Assembly (NCBI RefSeq): GCF_033708015.1
Contig: NZ_CP137920.1
Location: 930,001-994,000, forward strand
Origin: Proteus vulgaris
GTDB lineage: Bacteria; Pseudomonadota; Gammaproteobacteria; Enterobacterales; Enterobacteriaceae
Direction: 5' to 3'
Length of the DNA stretch: 64,000 bases
Positions 58,320-64,000 of this stretch are shown in pieces (within the stretch, counting starts at the first letter, position 1; every line of letters starts with the position of its first letter). The notes beneath the pieces were generated by a model, which saw nothing but the letters and a program-made list of their open reading frames with translations, made no database searches and was not told the origin of the DNA. A program made the position numbers and the translations under genes.

Positions 58320-59270
58320 ATGAAGAAGATCCTTCCTTTAGTTATCGCATCTATCCTTTCTGTAACGAGTTTCTCTGCGTTAAGCAAAACGCCAATTGAA
58401 TATCAACCTAACCAAGTTATTAGCCAGCAGAATGACAAGGTGGTGATTAAACATCTGTTGGGTGAAACAACGGTCGCTAAGGATCCATCAAAAGTGGTTC
58501 TTTTTGATTTTGGTCTCTATGATTCTTTAGTTCAGTTAGGTTTAGCCGATAAAGTGGTTGGGTTACCGTTAGGCAATGCTCCTGCTTATATTAAAGGTAG
58601 TATTGCAAGTCACGTTGCTAATGTTGGTGGCATGAAAGCGCCTGACTTAGAAAAACTCGCTGAAATTAAACCTGATTTAATCATTATTACGGGTCGCCAA
58701 GGTGCATCTTATGAAGCCTTAGCGAAAATCGCACCGACTGTTAATTTAGGAACCAATAGTGCAAATTATCTCAATTCCGTTGAGTCAAATATCAAATTAT
58801 TAGGTGAGCTATTTGATAAACAGCAAGCGACTCAAGAACAAATTGCTAAATTAAATACCGTTATTGAGCAAGCGCAGAAAAAAGCCTCTGGATCTGATAA
58901 AAAAGTATTAGTGTTGATGCATAACGCTGGTAATTTAATGCCTAATAATCAAAGTGTTGTTTATGATGTTGTTAAAGCAAAAAGAGCAGAATTACCCCCT
59001 GTAGCTGAAGAAGAGAAAGGCAAGCGCCGTATCGTGACACCTGAAATGATCGCAAAAGCTAATCCTGATGTTATTTTAATCGTGGATCGTAGTGAAGCCA
59101 TTGGTGCAGATAAGTTAGACAAAACGACATTTGAAAATGAGATAATAAAAACAACTTCTGCCTATAAAAATGGCGGTATTGTTTATCTACAAGCTGACCT
59201 TTGGTATCTTTCCGGTGGTGGTTTAGATAGCTTAACTAAACAAATTGAAGCGGTAGAACGCGTACTTTAA
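58320..59270 (+). CDS. Iron-siderophore ABC transporter substrate-binding protein (FatB/CeuE class)
   Basis: A 316-residue periplasmic binding protein. Signal peptide about 1-22 (FSALSK). The FatB/CeuE-type core is seen in KVVLFDFGLYDSLVQLGLADKVVG and MKAPDLEKLAEIKPDLIIITGRQG; the C-terminal lobe has ANPDVILIVDRSEAIG. Binding of catecholate siderophores is typical for the class. No permease or ATPase genes flank it, so it works with a transporter elsewhere. A Fur box lies upstream. Confidence 0.9.
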   Translation: MKKILPLVIASILSVTSFSALSKTPIEYQPNQVISQQNDKVVIKHLLGETTVAKDPSKVVLFDFGLYDSLVQLGLADKVVGLPLGNAPAYIKGSIASHVANVGGMKAPDLEKLAEIKPDLIIITGRQGASYEALAKIAPTVNLGTNSANYLNSVESNIKLLGELFDKQQATQEQIAKLNTVIEQAQKKASGSDKKVLVLMHNAGNLMPNNQSVVYDVVKAKRAELPPVAEEEKGKRRIVTPEMIAKANPDVILIVDRSEAIGADKLDKTTFENEIIKTTSAYKNGGIVYLQADLWYLSGGGLDSLTKQIEAVERVL

Positions 59271-59319
59271 TTGATTAATCTTAAGATCTTTATGATATTT
59301 TAAGGTTGATAATAAAGAG

Positions 59320-59376
59320 AATGCCCAACTGTGAATTGAACTGATCTCAGTTCAGAAAACAGTATGGGCATTTTTT
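59320..59376. terminator. Nested long-hairpin terminator
   Basis: AATGCCCA (59320-59327) pairs with TGGGCATT (59365-59372), then ACTGT with ACAGT, and an inner GAACTGA/TCAGTTC. A T run follows on the plus strand. It closes the substrate-binding protein gene and may serve hemW on the other strand. Confidence 0.85.
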
Positions 59377-59402
59377 AATTTAGCTATTTGAAATCAGCAA
59401 TA

Positions 59403-60533
59403 TTAAAGAAATAGCTCAAGCAATGAATTGAGAAAGAGTTTGCCATGAGGTGTAATTTGCCAGTGAGTGTCTGATTCACTGATATAACCTAAAGTCAAAG
59501 CTTCTTCTATTTGGTGGCGGATCACTTCTTCAGAAAGCCCCGTGTAATCGCTGAAATCTTGTCTTGGAAATGCTTCTAATAGACGAAAACGGTTCATAAA
59601 AAATTCAAATGGACGGTCATCATTATCAACAAAATTTTGCTGGTGGAGATAGCGACCTTCCATAAAACCTTTAGGGTGCTTGGTTTTTACTGTTCGCATT
59701 ATACGACCATCGGAAAAACTTATTTTTCCATGAGCACCACAACCGATACCTAAATAATCACCAAAACGCCAATAGTTTAAGTTGTGCTCACACTGAAAGC
59801 CTGGCTTGCAATATGCTGATGTTTCATATTGTTGATAACCTGCTGCTGTCAGTAATTTATCGCCTTTTGAGAAAATATCCCACAACATATCGTCATCAGG
59901 TAATTTAGGTGGGCGAGAGCCGAATTGTGTATTGGGTTCAATGGTTAATTGATACCAAGACAAATGGGGGGGAGATAACGCTATTGCTTGCTGTAAATCC
60001 GAAAGCGCTTGAGATAATGATTGATCTGGCAATCCATGCATTAAATCTAAATTAAAGCTACGTAAGCCTAATTCTTTGGCTAAACGAGCCGCATTCTTAG
60101 CTTCATCAGCATCATGAATACGCCCTAAGCGAATAAGCTTATCGTTGCCAAAACTTTGCACACCAATAGAAATACGATTTACACCCGCACGTTGGAATCC
60201 AGCAAAGCGTTCAGCTTCTACGGTTCCTGGGTTAGCTTCCATGGTAATTTCTGCATTCGGGCTGACAGCAATGCGCTCTTTCACACCATAGAGTAAATCA
60301 GCCATTGACTCAGCACTTAATAAGCTAGGTGTACCGCCACCAATAAATATTGTTTGAACTTCACGGGAGCCAACATGAATAAGATCAGCATCTAAATCAT
60401 TGAGTAAATGTTGCACATATTCCTGATGCGGTACTTCCCCCTTTAAAGTGTGTGAATTAAAATCACAATAAGGGCATTTTTGTACACACCAAGGAATATG
60501 AATATACAAACTTAATGGGGGCAACTTAAGCAT
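59403..60533 (-). CDS. hemW: Radical SAM heme chaperone HemW
   Basis: A 376-residue radical SAM protein closely matching E. coli HemW. The cluster motif is [17 protein letters not shown] (CxxxCxxC), with [21 protein letters not shown] and [11 protein letters not shown], and the HemW C-terminal domain ending [10 protein letters not shown]. It inserts heme into respiratory enzymes. ATG 60533 ([13 protein letters not shown]) matches the E. coli start; an upstream in-frame ATG at 60545 is possible. It overlaps rdgB by 8 bp. Confidence 0.95.
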   Translation of the reverse strand: MLKLPPLSLYIHIPWCVQKCPYCDFNSHTLKGEVPHQEYVQHLLNDLDADLIHVGSREVQTIFIGGGTPSLLSAESMADLLYGVKERIAVSPNAEITMEANPGTVEAERFAGFQRAGVNRISIGVQSFGNDKLIRLGRIHDADEAKNAARLAKELGLRSFNLDLMHGLPDQSLSQALSDLQQAIALSPPHLSWYQLTIEPNTQFGSRPPKLPDDDMLWDIFSKGDKLLTAAGYQQYETSAYCKPGFQCEHNLNYWRFGDYLGIGCGAHGKISFSDGRIMRTVKTKHPKGFMEGRYLHQQNFVDNDDRPFEFFMNRFRLLEAFPRQDFSDYTGLSEEVIRHQIEEALTLGYISESDTHWQITPHGKLFLNSLLELFL

Positions 60534-61119
60534 TCTTAAGGGCATCCAACATTAATTTAAGTGCTTTACCACGATGTGAATGTTGATTTTTTTGCTCTTT
60601 AGTTAATTGAGCCGCAGTACAATTTAATTCAGGAACAAAGAAAATAGGATCGTAGCCAAATCCACCTTCACCGTGCATTTCCGTACTTAATACACCGTGC
60701 CAAATACCATGGAAAATCAGTGGGGTTGGATCGTTCTCATGGCGCATATAAACCAATACACAGTTAAATTGAGCTTGGCGTTTTTCTGCGGGAACATCTT
60801 TCATTGCATCAAGTAATTTATCCAGATTTTGCTGATCGTTTGCATCAATACCCGCATAACGTGCTGAGTAAATACCTGGAGCGCCACCTAAAGCATCTAC
60901 CGAAATACCTGAATCATCAGCAATTGCGGGAAGGCCAGTCACTTTTGCTGCATGACGCGCTTTAATCAGCGCATTTTCAACAAACGTTAAGCCCGTTTCT
61001 TCAACAGAATCAACACCAAGTTCTGTTTGAGCAACAATATCTAAACCAAAATCAGAAAGCAAAGAGGCTAGCTCTTTGACCTTTCCTGGATTTCCTGTTG
61101 CGAGAACGACTTTTTGCAT
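60526..61119 (-). CDS. rdgB: dITP/XTP pyrophosphatase RdgB
   Basis: A 197-residue Ham1-family enzyme that removes inosine and xanthosine triphosphates from the nucleotide pool. Motifs: [13 protein letters not shown] at the start, [24 protein letters not shown], and [13 protein letters not shown]. Length is normal. It is translationally linked to hemW and follows yggT by 12 bp. Confidence 0.97.
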   Translation of the reverse strand: MQKVVLATGNPGKVKELASLLSDFGLDIVAQTELGVDSVEETGLTFVENALIKARHAAKVTGLPAIADDSGISVDALGGAPGIYSARYAGIDANDQQNLDKLLDAMKDVPAEKRQAQFNCVLVYMRHENDPTPLIFHGIWHGVLSTEMHGEGGFGYDPIFFVPELNCTAAQLTKEQKNQHSHRGKALKLMLDALKNA

Positions 61120-61131
61120 AAATGTTATCCC

Positions 61132-61689
61132 TTAGTAAAGTGTTACGCTAAGTAGCCATTGTAAAACGTCTACACGCAGGTAATTCAGGGCGTAAAGCAC
61201 AAGAATAACAATCATTGCAGAAAAATCTAAGCCACCCATGGCTGGAATAACACGGCGGATAGGTGCCATTAAAGGTTCTGTCAATTGAAATAAAAGATGA
61301 TCAATTGGATTTCGACCTTGGCTTACCCAGCTAAGGATTGCGCGGATAATGATCAACCAGAAAATTATTTTACCTGCGGCTGTGAGCAGTTCAATAAAAG
61401 CAAATGGGAACATTAAAGAGAAAGGAATAGATGTTCCTGATAAGTAAGATGGAATAATAATACCAAGCAGAATAAGTATATAGGCTAATAAGACTGAAGC
61501 TGTATCAATAGGACCAATAGAAGGAATAACACTTCTTAATGGGCGAACAATTGGCTGTGTGATCTTGACGATAAATTGTGAAAAAGGATTATAAAAATCA
61601 GCTCTGACACATTGCATCCAAACACGTAAGAGAAGAACGGATGTGTAGAGTTGAAGAAGAGTCAGAATGACGAAATTTAAAAAATTCAT
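61132..61689 (-). CDS. yggT: YggT family inner-membrane protein
   Basis: A 185-residue membrane protein containing two YggT repeats: LLRVWMQCVRADFYNPFSQFIVKITQPIVRPLR and its second copy LSWVSQGRNPIDHLLFQLTEPLMAPIRR. In E. coli it is linked to osmotic protection. Its place between proC and rdgB is the usual order. Confidence 0.95.
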   Translation of the reverse strand: MNFLNFVILTLLQLYTSVLLLRVWMQCVRADFYNPFSQFIVKITQPIVRPLRSVIPSIGPIDTASVLLAYILILLGIIIPSYLSGTSIPFSLMFPFAFIELLTAAGKIIFWLIIIRAILSWVSQGRNPIDHLLFQLTEPLMAPIRRVIPAMGGLDFSAMIVILVLYALNYLRVDVLQWLLSVTLY

Positions 61690-61707
61690 TAGTTGGCCCT
61701 GATGAAA

Positions 61708-62526
61708 TTAAAATTGTTTTTCCATTTCTTGTGCACGTTTAATTGCAGCTTGCATAGCAGAAGCGACGTTTTCGGGTAATTTACCTTCATAAAACTGCAT
61801 AAGTGCAGCAGCTGTCGTTCCACCTTTTGATGTTACTTGCTCACGTAACGTTGAGAAAGACAACATATGTTGTTTCTCTGCTAAAGCCGTAGAACCACTT
61901 GCTGCTTGTTGCACAATAGCTCTTGCTACTTCAGGTGAAAAACCTAAACGCTCAGCTTCCTGTTGCATTGATTCCATAAACAAGAAGAAATAAGCAGGTG
62001 CACTACCCGCAATGGCGATAATATCATTGATGGCAGATTCTTGCTCTACCCAAACAGTTGTTCCAACACTTTTCATTAATTCATTGGCAAACTGTTTATC
62101 TTGAGATGAAAGTGAATTGTGAGCAAACATACCACTTAACCCTTTACCTACCAGAGCTGGGGTATTTGGCATAATGCGAACAAGCTGTAATTGAGTTGCA
62201 AAATAGTCGTTATAACGTGTGGCAGGAATGCCTGCGGCAATAGTGAGGACTAACTTTTTACTCATGGGGATATTTTGTAAAGGCTTACAAACTTCTTCCA
62301 TCATTTGTGGTTTTACTGCTAGCACAATAACATCAGCTTTTTGAACGGCATCAATATTGTCATTAGTACTATGAATGCCGAACTCTTTTTCTAAAGGTTC
62401 ACGGCGAACGGAAGAAGGTGAGCTGACGGTTATCTTATGTGCGGGATATCCACCTTGAACCAACCCTGCAATAATGGCTTGAGCCATATTTCCAGCGCCG
62501 ATAAAAGCAATGTTACGATGTTCCAT
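61708..62526 (-). CDS. proC: Pyrroline-5-carboxylate reductase
   Basis: A 272-residue NAD(P)H-dependent enzyme of the last step in proline synthesis. The Rossmann motif is IAFIGAGNMAQAII at residues 5-18; MPNTPALVGKG and SKGGTTAAAL are seen further on. ATG 62526 (MEHRNIAFIG) follows GAGG; the longer open frame up to 62628 would run into yggS. It is read in the same direction as yggS with a 13-bp gap. Confidence 0.96.
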   Translation of the reverse strand: MEHRNIAFIGAGNMAQAIIAGLVQGGYPAHKITVSSPSSVRREPLEKEFGIHSTNDNIDAVQKADVIVLAVKPQMMEEVCKPLQNIPMSKKLVLTIAAGIPATRYNDYFATQLQLVRIMPNTPALVGKGLSGMFAHNSLSSQDKQFANELMKSVGTTVWVEQESAINDIIAIAGSAPAYFFLFMESMQQEAERLGFSPEVARAIVQQAASGSTALAEKQHMLSFSTLREQVTSKGGTTAAALMQFYEGKLPENVASAMQAAIKRAQEMEKQF

Positions 62527-62539
62527 ATAAACCTCTATT

Positions 62540-63238
62540 TTACTTAGTCGCGTAATCTCTTGCGCCAAAAATTGCGGTACCAATACGAACGAGTGTTGAA
62601 CCACAAGCAATAGCTGCTTCCATATCATTTGTCATTCCCATAGATAACGTATCTATATTGGGATATTGAGATTGTAATTGCTTAAATGCGAGATGCATTT
62701 TTTCTAACACTTCAACTTGTTTGTCATATTTGCTTTCAGGTGCTGGAATAGCCATTAATCCACGTAATTTAATACCTGAAAGAATAGAAATTTGTGCGGC
62801 TAACCCATCAAGTTCAGTCAGATTAATACCAGATTTACTGTTTTCATCACTGATATTGATTTGAATAAGTACATTTAATGGTGGTAATGAATCAGGGCGT
62901 TGGTCACTTAATCTTTGAGCGATTTTTAATCTATCTATGGTGTGGCACCAATCGAAATTCTCAGCAACGAGACGTGTTTTATTTGACTGCAAAGGGCCGA
63001 TAAAGTGCCAAACTAAGGCGTGGTTATTAGCAAAATAATGGATTTTATCAACACCTTCTTGGACATAGTTTTCACCAAACTCAGTTTGTCCACATGCTAT
63101 TGCTTTTTCGATGTCACTCGCAGGTTTTGTTTTACTGACTGCAAGTAGTGTTATTTCTTCTGGAGAACGGCCGCATTTTTGCGCTGCTGTGTCAATGTGA
63201 GACCTGACATTGACGAGATTCTGTTTAATAGTATTCAT
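62540..63238 (-). CDS. yggS: PLP homeostasis protein (YggS/PROSC family)
   Basis: A 232-residue pyridoxal-phosphate-binding protein. The PLP lysine is in LLAVSKTKPASDI, with GENYVQEG, WHFIGPLQSNKTRL and LSMGMTNDMEAAI. It controls vitamin B6 balance. First gene of the yggS-proC-yggT-rdgB-hemW minus-strand run; divergent from the PilT-like gene. Confidence 0.97.
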   Translation of the reverse strand: MNTIKQNLVNVRSHIDTAAQKCGRSPEEITLLAVSKTKPASDIEKAIACGQTEFGENYVQEGVDKIHYFANNHALVWHFIGPLQSNKTRLVAENFDWCHTIDRLKIAQRLSDQRPDSLPPLNVLIQINISDENSKSGINLTELDGLAAQISILSGIKLRGLMAIPAPESKYDKQVEVLEKMHLAFKQLQSQYPNIDTLSMGMTNDMEAAIACGSTLVRIGTAIFGARDYATK

Positions 63239-63259
63239 GGCAACTCAGGAGATAATAAG

Positions 63260-64000
63260 ATGAAAATGGAAAATTTAATTGCATATAGTGTAAAGCATAA
63301 CGCTTCGGATCTGCACCTTTGTTGTGGTGATGTACCTAGATTGCGGATCAATGGAATACTTTATCAACAAAATCAATGTAAACCTATCACTTCCGATAGT
63401 CTACTAACGTGGCTCAAGCCTTTTTTAAGTGATACGCAAAAGCAAATTTTTGAGAATGAAGGGCAGGTTGATACGGCATTTACGCTGTCTTGTGGACAAC
63501 GACTTCGTGTTAATTTGTTTCGCCAACAAAAAGGGGTTTCAGCAGTATTAAGAATAATTGAAGCACAAATTCCTTCTTTAGATAAACTTCGAGTACCTAA
63601 ATCGGTTTCAACATTATTAGATAATTATTCTCACGGACTTATTTTAGTGACTGGAGCAACAGGAAGTGGAAAATCATCGACATTAGCAGCAATGATCAAT
63701 TATTTAAACCAATACCACCGTCAGCATATTTTGACATTAGAAGATCCTATTGAGTTTATACATAGTAATAAGCAAAGCATTGTACAGCAAAGAGAAATAG
63801 GGCGAGATGTTCAACATACCGCAAATGCAATAAAGAGCGCTTTACGCCAAGATCCAGATGTCATTATGTTAGGGGAATTGAGAGATGCACAAAGTATTAA
63901 GTTGGCATTAACGGCAGCAGAAACAGGGCATTTAGTGCTGGCAACATTGCATACTCAAGGGGCTGCACAAACGCTTGAGCGCGTGACTAATGTATTTTCA
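63260..64000 (+). CDS. PilT/PilB-like ATPase (YggR type), 5' part truncated by window end
   Basis: The first 247 residues of a secretion/pilus-retraction-type ATPase, starting MKMENLIAYSVKHNASDLHL after GGAGATAA. It has Walker A GATGSGKSS, an Asp box (LTLEDPIEF), QREIGRD, and Walker B-like DVIMLGELRD. This matches the yggR gene that lies divergent from yggS in E. coli and is related to PilT, but no pilus genes are in view. The C-terminus is outside the window. Confidence 0.92.
   Translation, partial: MKMENLIAYSVKHNASDLHLCCGDVPRLRINGILYQQNQCKPITSDSLLTWLKPFLSDTQKQIFENEGQVDTAFTLSCGQRLRVNLFRQQKGVSAVLRIIEAQIPSLDKLRVPKSVSTLLDNYSHGLILVTGATGSGKSSTLAAMINYLNQYHRQHILTLEDPIEFIHSNKQSIVQQREIGRDVQHTANAIKSALRQDPDVIMLGELRDAQSIKLALTAAETGHLVLATLHTQGAAQTLERVTNVFS

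Noticed and set aside
59320..59376. A riboswitch or structured leader for hemW
   Set aside because: The structure is downstream of both converging genes and ends in a T run, so a terminator is the simpler explanation.

Overview
The window is a low-GC enterobacterial chromosome segment that I read as Proteus mirabilis or a very close relative. The evidence is tandem MR/P-type fimbrial operons each ending in an MrpJ-type regulator, a ZapA (mirabilysin-like) metalloprotease with its ABCD secretion genes, two ArnT-type features typical of this genus, and enterobacterial yggX/mutY/trmB/hemW/proC synteny beside a tRNA-Phe gene. Assignments rest on reading translated sequence and remembered family hallmarks. 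No database search was run.

Layout. 1-3325: the distal half (D-J) of one MR/P fimbrial operon. 5258-12761: a complete second copy (A-J). The two tip adhesins keep the zinc-binding histidine triad known for MrpH. 13371-14948: an AbgT-family transporter. 15009-17140: a DUF1992 gene broken by a complete IS200/IS605 element (15268-17030, divergent tnpA/tnpB) and also carrying a homopolymer frameshift and a damaged N-terminus. 17258-19590: an AhpD-like protein and an ArnT glycosyltransferase, followed by a possible 30-residue membrane peptide whose Shine-Dalgarno sequence lies in a GC-rich hairpin.

20081-30644: the zap cluster, all on the minus strand. It holds zapA (serralysin), its type I secretion genes zapB, zapC and zapD, and two larger upstream serralysin/RTX paralogues. 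An 8-bp tandem repeat lies between the two paralogues. 31186-33320: an XRE regulator converging on an M20-family amidohydrolase.

34640-50935 is an antagonism island. It contains a CdiB-like transporter, a 3621-residue CdiA-like effector with a VENN boundary and an RNase-like C-terminus, its immunity gene, a displaced second VENN-initiated toxin tail, a deleted and frameshifted copy of the cdiA stem, and a minus-strand three-gene PAAR / DUF6402-like / DUF6201-like module. At 51311-52150 an ArdC N-terminal domain is joined in frame to the C-terminal half of a tyrosine recombinase, next to tRNA-Phe, which suggests the decayed edge of an integrated element.

52671-64000 is conserved core genome: mltC-yggX-mutY (minus), trmB-yggL, glsB-yggN, a Fur-box-preceded siderophore-binding protein, hemW-rdgB-yggT-proC-yggS (minus), and the start of a PilT-like ATPase running off the window.
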